This document shows positions 42,363-50,219 of a stretch of DNA of 64,000 nucleotides, one piece after another (the stretch's first letter is position 1; the number at the start of each line of letters is the position of its first letter). The notes under the pieces are model-generated. The model had not been told where the DNA came from, did no database searches, and was given only the letters and a program-made list of their open reading frames with translations. The stretch spans positions 1-64,000 of the forward strand of contig NZ_JBHUMM010000012.1 of NCBI RefSeq assembly GCF_042685085.1, given 5' to 3'. The position numbers and the translations under genes were made by a program. The DNA is from Marinicrinis sediminis. Its GTDB lineage: Bacteria; Bacillota; Bacilli; Paenibacillales; KCTC-33676.

Positions 42363-42389
42363 AAAAGAAAAGAGAGCTTGACAGCTCTC
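42363..42389 (-). terminator. Terminator after spoVG
   Basis: A GAGAGCT-GTCA-AGCTCTC stem followed by TTTTCTTTTT on the minus strand, 18 nt after the spoVG stop. It makes spoVG a single-gene unit. Confidence 0.88.
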
Positions 42390-42406
42390 CTTCATTTACA
42401 CTCGAG

Positions 42407-42694
42407 TTATGCGCCTTCTTCAATGATCTCTTCTTCTTCGGATGCTGCCCGGTCATATTCAGCCAAAACTGCGCTTTGAATTTTTTCACGGGTTTCAGAA
42501 GAGATTGGATGGGCTATATCTCTAAATTCTCCATCTGGAGTTCTTTTGCTTGGCATTGCAACGAACATTCCATTGTTCCCATCGATGACACGGATGTCAT
42601 GGACAACAAATTCGTTGTCAATGGTGATGGATGCGATCGCCTTCATACGCCCATCTGAGTTGACTCGGCGGAGTCTCACATCAGTAATTTGCAC
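42407..42694 (-). CDS. spoVG: Septation/RNA-binding regulator SpoVG
   Basis: 95 residues, strongly conserved family (VTDVRLRRVNSDGRMKAIAS, DNEFVVHDIRVIDGNNG, AMPSKRTPDGEFRDIAHP). It binds nucleic acid and modulates septation and other processes. The frame begins at tandem GTGs (42706) that overlap the AAGGTGG ribosome site; the GTG at 42694 has the right spacing and matches the family start. The C-terminal tail is acidic. Confidence 0.97.
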   Translation of the reverse strand: MQITDVRLRRVNSDGRMKAIASITIDNEFVVHDIRVIDGNNGMFVAMPSKRTPDGEFRDIAHPISSETREKIQSAVLAEYDRAASEEEEIIEEGA

Positions 42695-42735
42695 TAAGTT
42701 CACCACCTTTTCCTATCAAAAAGACTTGGTGTATA

Positions 42736-42760
42736 ATTCCACAATTTAGAGCAAATTCCT
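42736..42760 (-). promoter_or_regulatory. Sigma-H promoter for spoVG with upstream AT-rich tract
   Basis: AGGAATTT (42753-42760) and GTGGAAT (42736-42742) match the sigma-H elements and closely resemble the B. subtilis spoVG promoter. Just upstream (about 42763-42810) is an almost pure A/T stretch, the place where AbrB binds in B. subtilis; abrB is present in this window. Confidence 0.8.
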
Positions 42761-42808
42761 TCTAGGATCACGAAAAAAAATACAAAATTTTATAGATTTT
42801 AAGTTTAC

Positions 42809-43210
42809 TTAAACAGATTCGACAGAAATCGAGGAAATCAATTCTATTTCTACCCTTACATCTTTCGGTAAACGAGCTACTTCTACCGTGGATCTGGCAG
42901 GTCGATGTGTGGAGAAATATTGGCCGTATACGTCATTCAAAGCGGCAAACTCGTTCATGTCTTGGATGAATACGGTCGTTTTAATCACTTGCTCAAATGA
43001 GCTTCCTGCTTCATCCAGAATGGCTTTCAGGTTGCGAAATACTTGATGCGCCTGTTCCGTAATCCCGCCTTCCACCAGCTGCCCTGTTGCATCTAGCGGG
43101 ATTTGACCGGACGTATAGAGCAGTCCTCCGTGGATGACCGCTTGGGAATAAGGGCCGATCGCCGCAGGGGCCTGATCGGTATGCAAGGTTTGGATGGACA
43201 CATGACTCAC
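42809..43210 (-). CDS. ridA: RidA family enamine/imine deaminase
   Basis: 133 residues (B. subtilis yabJ). Hydrolyses reactive 2-aminoacrylate-type intermediates. Family features: APAAIGPYSQAV at the N terminus, LYTSGQIPLD, and the arginine in RPARSTVEVARLPKDVRVEIE. It overlaps purR by 4 nt and, as in B. subtilis, probably forms a purR-yabJ unit. Confidence 0.96.
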   Translation of the reverse strand: MSHVSIQTLHTDQAPAAIGPYSQAVIHGGLLYTSGQIPLDATGQLVEGGITEQAHQVFRNLKAILDEAGSSFEQVIKTTVFIQDMNEFAALNDVYGQYFSTHRPARSTVEVARLPKDVRVEIELISSISVESV

Positions 43211-44043
43211 TCCTTCTCAAAATAATTGCCTGGTTTCACGATAACCGTTCTGTTCTTGATATCTACCTTGGACAAGACGGCAAGCGACACATAATCCTCA
43301 ACAAGCGTCTCTTCCTGCTGTTCGTCCCTTGCCTCCACCAGCACACCTACACCGCCAACCTTCGCATTGAACTCCTGCAACAAGTCCATCATGCCGCGTA
43401 TGGTGCCCCCGGCTTTCATGAAATCATCAATGATCAGCACGCTGGAACCATCAGCCAGTGCACGCCGCCCAAGTGACATGGTCTGGATTCGCTTGCTTGA
43501 TCCGGACACATAGTTAATGCTCACCGCCGATCCCTCGGTCACCTTGTTGTCTCGTCTTACGATTACGACAGGCAGATTGAGGTAGGAAGCGACGACATAG
43601 GCCAGCGGAATGCCTTTTGTCTCTACGGTCATAACACAATCGAATTCACGGCCTGAAAAGGCAGAAGCGAAAATTTTGCCGACTTCATTCAGACTGGACG
43701 GCATTCCGAGCAGGTCAGACATATACAGATAGCCGCCAGGCAGGATTCGTTCCGGCTGACTGAGCTGTCTGCATACCGCTTCGATCATTTGCAATGAACG
43801 TGTTTCAGATACTTTCGGAATGTACTTGACTCCACCAGCTGCTCCAGCCAGCGTGTTCAGCTCTCCTACATCCTCGTCTTCGAACAGTTCCTTAATGATC
43901 GCCAAATCTTCACTGATCGAGGATTTGGCAGACTGATACCGATCCGCAAAATACGTTAACGGAACGAGGGTGTGGGGTCTGGCGATGAGGTATTGGGTCA
44001 TATCAATTAAACGCGAACTTCTCTTCAATTTTTTCATTGGCAT
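43207..44043 (-). CDS. purR: Purine operon repressor PurR
   Basis: Bacillus-type PurR, not LacI-type: an N-terminal winged helix (about 1-75, with RYQSAKSSISEDLAIIKE) joined to a PRPP-binding phosphoribosyltransferase-like domain (VLIIDDFMKAGGTI). It represses purine genes, with PRPP as effector. 278 residues from ATG 44043; an ATG two codons later is as plausible. It has its own promoter with a PurBox near the start point, so autoregulation is likely. Confidence 0.97.
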   Translation of the reverse strand: MPMKKLKRSSRLIDMTQYLIARPHTLVPLTYFADRYQSAKSSISEDLAIIKELFEDEDVGELNTLAGAAGGVKYIPKVSETRSLQMIEAVCRQLSQPERILPGGYLYMSDLLGMPSSLNEVGKIFASAFSGREFDCVMTVETKGIPLAYVVASYLNLPVVIVRRDNKVTEGSAVSINYVSGSSKRIQTMSLGRRALADGSSVLIIDDFMKAGGTIRGMMDLLQEFNAKVGGVGVLVEARDEQQEETLVEDYVSLAVLSKVDIKNRTVIVKPGNYFEKE

Positions 44044-44095
44044 CTATACCCCTAAAAATGATATTTTCCTGCATATTACGGGAATCACGGCGCTC

Positions 44096-44108
44096 ATTTC
44101 CGAACTAT
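44096..44108 (+). promoter_or_regulatory. PurBox (PurR binding site) at purR
   Basis: The plus strand reads ATTTCCGAACTAT, matching the Bacillus PurBox consensus AWWWCCGAACWWT at every position. It lies just after the -10 of the purR promoter. A weaker inverted copy (about 44074-44086, 10 of 13 positions) lies downstream. Confidence 0.7.
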
Positions 44109-44115
44109 TAAAGAA

Positions 44116-44145
44116 AATATATCATTTTTATACGTTTTTTATCAA
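44116..44145 (-). promoter_or_regulatory. purR promoter
   Basis: TTGATA (44140-44145) and TATATT (44116-44121) with 18 nt spacing, directly after the ispE stop. The start point would fall on or next to the PurBox. Confidence 0.65.
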
Positions 44146-44159
44146 GGTTTTGTTCCGTT

Positions 44160-45014
44160 TTATGTTAATATTCTTACCACATACACCTGTTTGCAAAACC
44201 CTCTGAGTCCGTTATAGATACGAGTAACTCTCGATTCCTTCTGCACAAGCCCGAAGACAGTCGGTCCGCTTCCAGACATGAGCACTCCTTCTGCGCCCAT
44301 GCGAAGCATCGCTTGCTTGAGCTGCCTGACCTGAGGATACCTTTCCAGCGTCACTTCCTCCAGCACGTTGCCGAGCGCCTGGCACATCTGATCAAAGTCA
44401 CGATTTTCAATCGATTGGATCATCTGCCTCGTATCAGGATGGCGGTGAATTTCATCGGCTTTCAAGGCGCCATAGATCTCAGCAGTGGAAACATTAATGG
44501 GCGGCTTGGCCAATATGACCCAGCAGGGGGCAGGCGAAGGAAGATAGGTAAGCTTCTCTCCTCTTCCGCTAGCAAGCGCGGTTCCCCCACTCACACAAAA
44601 CGGAACATCCGAACCCAGTTCTTCACCCAGCTTCCGCAGCTCTTGTTCCGGTATGTTCAGACCCCACAGCCGATTCAGTCCCCGCAAGGTAGCGGCCGCA
44701 TCACTGCTCCCGCCAGCGAGTCCGGCTGCGACGGGAATTTGTTTATCTAAATGAATGTAGACACCCTTTTTGACATCATAGCGATCCTTGATCAGCCTGG
44801 CAGCCTGAAAGGCCAGGTTTTTCTCATCAAGTGGTATGTAGCCAGCCTGACTGGTAATCATGATCGTATCTCTTGGGAGCTCCTCCATTTCAAGTCGATC
44901 TGCCAGATCGACCATGGTCATAATCATTTCCACCTCATGATAGCCGTCGTCACGCTTGTGCAATACATCGAGGCTGAGATTGATTTTTGCCGGAGCTTTC
45001 TCATAAATTTTCAT
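44160..45014 (-). CDS. ispE: 4-diphosphocytidyl-2-C-methyl-D-erythritol kinase
   Basis: A GHMP-family kinase of the non-mevalonate isoprenoid pathway. 284 residues from ATG 45014 (MKIYEKAPAKINLSLDVL); upstream in-frame codons lie in the promoter and terminator region. The ATP loop is PVAAGLAGGSSDAAATL, and the C-terminal GHMP motif is EGVLMSGSGPTVFGL. Confidence 0.97.
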   Translation of the reverse strand: MKIYEKAPAKINLSLDVLHKRDDGYHEVEMIMTMVDLADRLEMEELPRDTIMITSQAGYIPLDEKNLAFQAARLIKDRYDVKKGVYIHLDKQIPVAAGLAGGSSDAAATLRGLNRLWGLNIPEQELRKLGEELGSDVPFCVSGGTALASGRGEKLTYLPSPAPCWVILAKPPINVSTAEIYGALKADEIHRHPDTRQMIQSIENRDFDQMCQALGNVLEEVTLERYPQVRQLKQAMLRMGAEGVLMSGSGPTVFGLVQKESRVTRIYNGLRGFCKQVYVVRILT

Positions 45015-45050
45015 GAAGCACCCCCATTGCCTTCCATCTTCATACAATTG

Positions 45051-45079
45051 GATATAACTCTTACTATAACAAATGGCAA
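45051..45079 (-). promoter_or_regulatory. Probable ispE promoter
   Basis: TTGCCA (45074-45079) and TATATC (45051-45056) with 17 nt spacing, beginning immediately after the T-run of the sspF terminator. Confidence 0.5.
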
Positions 45080-45080
45080 T

Positions 45081-45109
45081 AAAAAAAGCTAAGAGCATCG
45101 CTCCTAGCT
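45081..45109 (-). terminator. Terminator after the sspF-type gene
   Basis: Ten-bp stem (45087-45096 and 45100-45109, one wobble) with a 3-nt loop and a run of seven Ts on the minus strand, 13 nt after the stop. Confidence 0.88.
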
Positions 45110-45122
45110 GTTCCATCACACG

Positions 45123-45392
45123 CTAGCCTCTTAGCCGGTAAGGCGGATAGGTCTGTTGGGGATTGGCGTACGTCTGCATGCCGTTAGACGGATAGCCTGC
45201 TCCATTTGGCTGTTCGACCTTCTGCTGCGCAGCTTGCTCGGCCATCTGAATGGCGCGTTTCACCATATTCCCGGCATCCTTGGCTTTGATGCCGCCCCAG
45301 CCTTCTTCCTGAACGGTATTGTAAAACCCCAGATCCTTTGCCAGTTCATATTTGAATGATTCGGACATCGTGCCTCGTCTGCGACGTGCCAT
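45123..45392 (-). CDS. sspF: SspF-type small acid-soluble spore protein
   Basis: An alpha/beta-type SASP relative that coats spore DNA. It starts MARRRRGTMSESFKYELAKDL, with GWGGIKAKDAGNMVKRAI following, close to B. subtilis SspF (61 residues). At 89 residues it carries an extra Gln/Pro/Tyr/Asn-rich tail of about 30 (PNGAGYPSNGMQTYANPQ). AAAGGGAG precedes ATG 45392. Preceded by a textbook sigma-G promoter and followed by a terminator. Confidence 0.93.
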   Translation of the reverse strand: MARRRRGTMSESFKYELAKDLGFYNTVQEEGWGGIKAKDAGNMVKRAIQMAEQAAQQKVEQPNGAGYPSNGMQTYANPQQTYPPYRLRG

Positions 45393-45429
45393 CACCATCA
45401 TCTCCCTTTGACAGAAGTATGTGCCCCTG

Positions 45430-45460
45430 TAGTATGTGCGGGCACATCACCGTCTATACA
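45430..45460 (-). promoter_or_regulatory. Sigma-G promoter for sspF
   Basis: TGTATA (45455-45460) and CATACTA (45430-45436) with 18 nt spacing, matching the sigma-G consensus. A GTGCCC/GGGCAC inverted repeat overlaps the spacer and start region. Confidence 0.85.
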
Positions 45461-45463
45461 ACA

Positions 45464-45505
45464 AAAGCAAAAGCAGTGGAAGCATCCCTCCACTGCTTTT
45501 GCTTT
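45464..45505 (-). terminator. Terminator after veg
   Basis: A perfect 16-bp stem (45464-45479 and 45490-45505) with A and T runs in both arms, 30 nt after the veg stop. It is nearly symmetrical and could work in both directions. Confidence 0.88.
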
Positions 45506-45535
45506 CCTATCTCGGGAAACCCCTGGGCGTCCCAT

Positions 45536-45811
45536 TTAATGTTGGACGAGCGAAATCCGAACCTGTCCGTCGTCCTTGCAAACTGTTACTTCTACGGATT
45601 CCGTCAAGATGTCCGCGTAACTATATGAAACCCGTTTAAACGCATGCTGTTCCTGATCCAGCTTCACGATAAATACGGAAGGGTAGGTTTCTTCCAGCAC
45701 ACCTGATCTTTCAATGGTCTTGCGGCGGCCTCCATTGGCCTTCAGCAGCACTCTGGAACCTACATGTGGCTCAAGACTGCGCTTGATATCAACTAAAGAG
45801 TTTTTTGCCAT
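45536..45811 (-). CDS. veg: Veg protein
   Basis: 91 residues (86 in B. subtilis): MAKNSLVDIKRSL at the start, then LLKANGGRRKTIERSGVLEE and RVSYSYADILTE. A small conserved Firmicutes protein (DUF1021) linked in B. subtilis to biofilm matrix control. AGAGGTGG precedes the ATG. It is driven by two full-consensus promoters. Confidence 0.96.
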   Translation of the reverse strand: MAKNSLVDIKRSLEPHVGSRVLLKANGGRRKTIERSGVLEETYPSVFIVKLDQEQHAFKRVSYSYADILTESVEVTVCKDDGQVRISLVQH

Positions 45812-45837
45812 GTTTAAGTACCACCTCTTTCCTCTAC

Positions 45838-45907
45838 ATTATATAGATAAAAGGGCGGTATGTCAAACAAGCTAATAATTATATCAGCCAGTCAAAGTTT
45901 TTGTCAA
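45838..45907 (-). promoter_or_regulatory. Tandem consensus promoters for veg
   Basis: Proximal: TTGACA (45861-45866), 17 nt, TATAAT (45838-45843). Distal: TTGACA (45902-45907), 18 nt, TATAAT (45878-45883). Both are perfect hexamers. The B. subtilis veg locus is likewise known for very strong tandem promoters. Confidence 0.85.
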
Positions 45908-45950
45908 TGGAAAAAGTGCTTAATCTCTCTGTTTTTTCAATCGCTTTCAA

Positions 45951-46814
45951 TCACTCTGCTGACTCATTCATCAGATTGGGCAGACCGATTCGATAGCTGC
46001 CTCTTGATTCGATCCCGCCCATGCCTTTCAGCCCGCTGACGGTATTGCGTATTACATCGAGCATGTTGACACTTTCCTGTATAGAGGTGTAGGCCACCTT
46101 GCAGGCAATCTGAACCGGGTCCAGCGCATGAATCAGAATGCGTCCCGGCGAACTGGCAAAATTGGAGCCCGCCTGCAACAGGGCTTCAAAATGAGACTGA
46201 CACGCACCGGCGATAATGGTCATGGTATCCCGATTCTTCTCGAATTGCCTGGCCACCTTGATGGCTTTCACAAAATGGGTGGAGTTTTTATAGCTGTTCA
46301 AGTGATATTTGCTCTCCGCGTGTTCCTTTTTGAGCATGCCGTCATGTCCGGTGATGACGACGATATCCGGTTTCACCATCGGAAGCAGTCGATGAAGCGC
46401 TTCAGGCATTTCCCGCTCCGCTACATAATGCCCTTCGACCGGCACCTTCATTTTCCCGTACAGATCCATGCTCTTTCTTAGATAGCTGGCATCTCCGTCC
46501 AGATGCAGCACCTTGCCAGGGACTTCAAAATATTCCGAATCAATTCCGGCTTCCTGCATCGTACGCATCTGTTTGTCAATCTGATCCTTCCGAAATCGGT
46601 TCATTTGCTCCCGTGCCTCGGCAAAACGAGCATGGAACTGATGTGCGGGATGTTCGTTCGGCTCCTCCACGGCGGTCAAATCGGTTAACGGGGCATCCGC
46701 AATCAATCGAAACTCGGTCCCTCTTAAAATGGCTATGTGTCCGTCTATCTGTTCAACCCGAAAAATGACGTCGCCGCCATAGGATTTGCGTATACAGTAA
46801 TCCCCTATTTTCAT
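45951..46814 (-). CDS. yabG: Spore coat protease YabG
   Basis: A cysteine-protease-like enzyme that processes coat proteins in late sporulation. 287 residues (290 in B. subtilis). It begins MKIGDYCIRKSYGGDVIFRV; conserved blocks include KVLHLDGDASYLRKSM, PDIVVITGHDG and IIAGACQSHFEALLQAGSNFASSP. GGAGGAGGG precedes the ATG. The promoter looks like a sigma-K site. Confidence 0.95.
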   Translation of the reverse strand: MKIGDYCIRKSYGGDVIFRVEQIDGHIAILRGTEFRLIADAPLTDLTAVEEPNEHPAHQFHARFAEAREQMNRFRKDQIDKQMRTMQEAGIDSEYFEVPGKVLHLDGDASYLRKSMDLYGKMKVPVEGHYVAEREMPEALHRLLPMVKPDIVVITGHDGMLKKEHAESKYHLNSYKNSTHFVKAIKVARQFEKNRDTMTIIAGACQSHFEALLQAGSNFASSPGRILIHALDPVQIACKVAYTSIQESVNMLDVIRNTVSGLKGMGGIESRGSYRIGLPNLMNESAE

Positions 46815-46834
46815 CCCGAATCCCTCCTCCGACT

Positions 46835-46861
46835 ATCTTATGGTCAAAGGTCTAGTTCGGT
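46835..46861 (-). promoter_or_regulatory. Probable sigma-K promoter for yabG
   Basis: CATAAGAT (46835-46842) matches the sigma-K -10 (CATANNNT), with AC 17 nt upstream (46860-46861). The motif is short, but yabG is sigma-K dependent in B. subtilis. Confidence 0.5.
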
Positions 46862-46987
46862 TCCTGTCACAGCGAACGGTCCACGATCGGAATGGGATGG
46901 GTCTACGATTGCTTTGAGATTGTTTTAAAATTAGTCCGGGATCGAACAGGACGTACGCAAGGGGTGCCGCACGCTCCTGAATGGGGA

Positions 46988-47875
46988 TCAGCGACTCGTG
47001 ATAAAGGGCTTCAGTTGTTCCGTCAGTCCAGCAAATTCCTCCATGGTGAGGGTCTCGCCTCTCCGGCTTGGCTCGATGCCGCTGCTCTCCAGGATTGCCA
47101 ACAGCTGCTCTTTGTTGTCCTTGCCAAAAAAACGCTGTGCCAGATTGTTGGCGATGGTTTTTCTTCGCTGAGCAAATGAGGACTGGACCACTTCAAAATA
47201 CAGGTCAACATCACTCACTTCAACGGCTGGCGCATTGCGCATCGTTAACTTCATAACGGCTGAATCGACGTTCGGCTGCGGAACAAACACCGTCTTGGGC
47301 ACCGTGGCGACGAGTTCGGTCTCACAGTAATATTGAATGGCAATGCTGAGGCTGCCATAGTTTTTGCTGCCCGGCTTGGCGGTCATTCTCTCCGCCACTT
47401 CCTTCTGCAGCATGACCACGATATGCTCTAATGGCAGTTTCGCTTCCAGCAGCTTCATAATGATAGGGGTCGTAATGTAATAGGGCAGATTCGCCACGAC
47501 GCTTACCTTGCCCCAGGTTGCGAATTCTTCGCGAAACAATTGATGAAGGTCCGCTTTCAGTACATCCTGATGAAGCACCTTGGCCTGCGGATACGGCGCC
47601 AGCGTTTGTCCCAAAATCGGCAGCAATCTCTGATCGATTTCCAGTGCGACTACTTTACCGGCCTTTTGAGCCAATACTTCTGTCAGTGCGCCGATCCCCG
47701 GTCCGATTTCCAGCGCAGCCTTTTCCTGCGTCAACTCCGCAGCGGCTACAATATTGCGCAATATGTTCTGATCCATCAGGAAATTTTGTCCCAGACTTTT
47801 TTTCATATTCAGTCCGTACTGTCTCAGAATACGCTTGGTATAGGACGGCGAACCGATCGCCTCCAGTTTATCCAT
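46988..47875 (-). CDS. rsmA: 16S rRNA dimethyladenosine transferase
   Basis: KsgA: dimethylates two adjacent adenines near the 3' end of 16S rRNA. 295 residues from ATG 47875, which has AGGAGG upstream. SAM-binding ALEIGPGIGALTEVL and the catalytic NLPYYITTPI are clear, preceded by KKSLGQNFLMD. It overlaps rnmV by 8 nt. Confidence 0.97.
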   Translation of the reverse strand: MDKLEAIGSPSYTKRILRQYGLNMKKSLGQNFLMDQNILRNIVAAAELTQEKAALEIGPGIGALTEVLAQKAGKVVALEIDQRLLPILGQTLAPYPQAKVLHQDVLKADLHQLFREEFATWGKVSVVANLPYYITTPIIMKLLEAKLPLEHIVVMLQKEVAERMTAKPGSKNYGSLSIAIQYYCETELVATVPKTVFVPQPNVDSAVMKLTMRNAPAVEVSDVDLYFEVVQSSFAQRRKTIANNLAQRFFGKDNKEQLLAILESSGIEPSRRGETLTMEEFAGLTEQLKPFITSR

Positions 47876-48440
47876 GCTGCTCTTCCTCCTCTTTGTGCAC
47901 TGTACGGAGCGCTTGTTCGAATTCATCGACCGTGATGCCAAACTGGTTGCAACGTTTGAGGAACTGCTTGCCATTGCAGGAGCCGAGCTTCAATAACTCG
48001 CCCATTCGGCTGCGGCGTTCGGCCGAACCAGCCCCGCTTGCCAGACCCGCTCTCATGAGATGATGAATCGTCCACACCTCATCTACAGGCGCAATTGCTA
48101 TGGTATGAACGGATTGGAGGGCGTCCTGAATCGCTTCTGGATCGGCATGCTCGACGCCAACCTTTCCTTTTGATTTGGCTCGCTTTATATCAATAAAGGC
48201 ATGCTTGCAGCCTGGCACCTGTTCATGGATCAGACTGCGGATACGCTCGCCCGGATGATCGGGATCAGTGAAGATAATCACGCCTCTTCGCTGCTGGGCC
48301 AAGCGGATAGTCTCGATGGTGGAGGCATTCAGCGCAGACCCGCCCGTTTCAATGGTATCTGCCTCAACGGCCCGCAAGATGGCGTTCGTATCATCCTTGC
48401 CTTCCACGACGATAAATTCCTGTATCCGTATTTTGTCCAT
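47868..48440 (-). CDS. rnmV: Ribonuclease M5
   Basis: Matures 5S rRNA. A Toprim-domain protein of 190 residues: IQEFIVVEGKDDTNAI with the catalytic Glu, then IIFTDPDHPGERIR with the DxD motif. The ATG at 48440 has AAGGA upstream; the longer open frame spans the preceding terminator and is rejected. It overlaps rsmA, as in B. subtilis. Confidence 0.96.
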   Translation of the reverse strand: MDKIRIQEFIVVEGKDDTNAILRAVEADTIETGGSALNASTIETIRLAQQRRGVIIFTDPDHPGERIRSLIHEQVPGCKHAFIDIKRAKSKGKVGVEHADPEAIQDALQSVHTIAIAPVDEVWTIHHLMRAGLASGAGSAERRSRMGELLKLGSCNGKQFLKRCNQFGITVDEFEQALRTVHKEEEEQHG

Positions 48441-48518
48441 TATGTCCTTCCCTTCCCACACCCCCATAACGAACAGGAGTGGGTGAATGTCTTGTACCAT
48501 CATATCCTTTCTCGACAA

Positions 48519-48547
48519 AAAAAAGAAGAGGTGCATCCACCTCTCCT
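48519..48547 (-). terminator. Terminator after yabE
   Basis: AGAGGTG/CACCTCT stem with a short loop, followed by TCTTTTTTTT on the minus strand, about 50 nt after the yabE stop. Confidence 0.85.
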
Positions 48548-48597
48548 GTCCGCTGCACGATATAAAGTCAAACATGAACAAAATGTCCGGTTCTGTG

Positions 48598-49731
48598 TCA
48601 GGATGGTTTTTTGGGACCGATCACATAGACCGTATATCCCTTTTGTCTGCCAAACTGCTTGGCCTCATCGACACTTTCCATATAGACATCGATATGCTTG
48701 CCTTTCACCGCACTTCCTGTATCCTCCGCTTTTCGGAGGCCAATTCCGTCAATATACACCCACCAGCCAAGCGGGATGACCTTGGGATCGACAGCGATGG
48801 TTCTTCCTTCCGCCACGGTCGTACCCGTATACGTCACACCGTACTGTGGATGAGATTTGTCTTTACCTGTGGAGCCTACACCGGCATCGTATGCGGTGAG
48901 CGTCACGTTGTTCAATACTTGCTTGTACGAAAAAGTCGTGCTGTTCATCGTGGCTTCTGCAATTGCAGGAGAAGTGGCAGAGAGTACCGTCACCGGATTC
49001 TTCATCCCGATCTGAATAATCTCATCAATGGCTTCTTCCACGACTGAGGTGGCCAGAATAGACTCGGACACCTGCTCGCCATCGGCGAAAATTTTCTCAA
49101 TCTGGGAAACTTTCTTGCCTGATTTCCCTTCCTGCACAAGTCGCTGCTTGCCTTTGGTCAGGGCATGATCCTCTTCCTTCACCTGGGCAAAAGGAATGGA
49201 TTCCTCCAGTTCTTCGACTTTCTTCTCAATATCTATGACGGTTACTTTCTGGTCTGGCGTGATGGCTTCCAGCTTGCTTGGGAAAATTTTGTCCTCCCCA
49301 TCTACCGCAACGCCGAGATCCGCCAGCGCTTCTCCGACAGTAGCCGCCGTCGTGTAACGAGTTTCCTGTTCACCAGCAATCGTTAACTGAATGGGTACAG
49401 CATACTTGATTTGAATGTGATCTTCATCCGCGATTTCCTTTTCCAAAGGCACATTCAATTCATCGAACTCACCAATGACCAGTTCTTCCTCTTCCAGCAG
49501 CTCTGCTACCGTCTCGGCCTTGGTGCTGATTTCTAGTGGCTGATCATCTACGGAGAGATAGACCGTTTTGGCTGCAGTCAGTTGTGACCATAGCAGCCAG
49601 CCGATCACACTGGCCAGCAGCGCGGCTCCGATGATCATATACCACTTTTTATTTCCGCGTGTAAACGGGTATGCGAATGACATTGCGGATGATCGCTTCA
49701 CGGGTTCGGTTTCGTTTGATTGAAACGACAC
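48598..49731 (-). CDS. yabE: YabE-like cell-wall protein with G5 and 3D domains
   Basis: 377 residues from a GTG with AAGGAGGG upstream. One N-terminal membrane anchor (about 31-50), two DUF348 repeats (about 55-155), a G5 domain (about 160-240) and a C-terminal 3D domain (TAYDAGVGSTGKDKSHPQYG, then GLRKAEDTGSAVKGKHIDVYM) with conserved aspartates. This resembles resuscitation-promoting factors and is expected to cut peptidoglycan outside the cell. A c-di-AMP riboswitch lies in its leader. Confidence 0.93.
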   Translation of the reverse strand: MSFQSNETEPVKRSSAMSFAYPFTRGNKKWYMIIGAALLASVIGWLLWSQLTAAKTVYLSVDDQPLEISTKAETVAELLEEEELVIGEFDELNVPLEKEIADEDHIQIKYAVPIQLTIAGEQETRYTTAATVGEALADLGVAVDGEDKIFPSKLEAITPDQKVTVIDIEKKVEELEESIPFAQVKEEDHALTKGKQRLVQEGKSGKKVSQIEKIFADGEQVSESILATSVVEEAIDEIIQIGMKNPVTVLSATSPAIAEATMNSTTFSYKQVLNNVTLTAYDAGVGSTGKDKSHPQYGVTYTGTTVAEGRTIAVDPKVIPLGWWVYIDGIGLRKAEDTGSAVKGKHIDVYMESVDEAKQFGRQKGYTVYVIGPKKPS

Positions 49732-49934
49732 GTGTTTCGCCCTCCTTCAAAGTCCCGCCTTGTAGGTGTATCCATGATGACTGTTTTGACGCGACTGTAT
49801 TTTAATTTCTTCATAGTGCCTGTAATGGCGGAAACCTCCTCATGCTCCACATTGTATGAGGCAGGCCCTTCTTACATTCCAATTGTCTCAAGCTCGGCTC
49901 TCTGTATGGGTTGCCTTTGCTTGCCCGAACAAAA

Positions 49935-49977
49935 CAAAAAAAGCCAGCGGGTGCGGAGAAGTCCGGTCGCGGCTTTT
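49935..49977 (-). terminator. Riboswitch expression-platform terminator
   Basis: A long GC-rich stem beginning AAAGCC and ending GGCTTT, followed by TTTTGTTTTG on the minus strand. It lies just after the c-di-AMP aptamer and about 200 nt before yabE, so ligand-dependent termination is likely. The 49732-49930 stretch between it and yabE holds nothing else recognised. Confidence 0.82.
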
Positions 49978-49994
49978 AGCTATCTTGCTCTTCG

Positions 49995-50195
49995 TGAATG
50001 CGCAGCGGTTCTCTCTTAGACGCTTACGAGGTTAGCTGTCGGATTCGGGCCAAGAGATGCCCTATTGATTCGAGTGGAATCAAATTCACCCCAAGATACC
50101 ATTCTTCACAATTCGATCGGTCGAATGTGCAGCCATGTTTTCAATCTGGGTCCCCCGTTTTCCAATTAGGAAATAAAGCGATGTGCAATTGGAAT
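49995..50195 (-). ncRNA. c-di-AMP (ydaO/yuaA) riboswitch
   Basis: On the minus strand the conserved segments of the ydaO-type aptamer appear in order: ATCGCTTTATTTCC, CGGGGGACCCA, TTGGGGTGAAT, GGCCCGAATCCG, then CAGCTAACCTCGTAAGCGT and AGAGAGAA. The limits are approximate. In this class c-di-AMP favours termination. It is preceded by a promoter (50220-50248) and followed by a terminator, all oriented toward yabE. The class often controls cell-wall hydrolases and potassium transport. Confidence 0.9.
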
Positions 50196-50219
50196 TGCAT
50201 ATGAAGTTTCTAAGAAAGA

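Noticed and set aside
49732..49830. Short frame starting MKKLKYSRVK before yabE
   Set aside because: Shine-Dalgarno too far from its ATG and the frame runs into yabE; probably chance.
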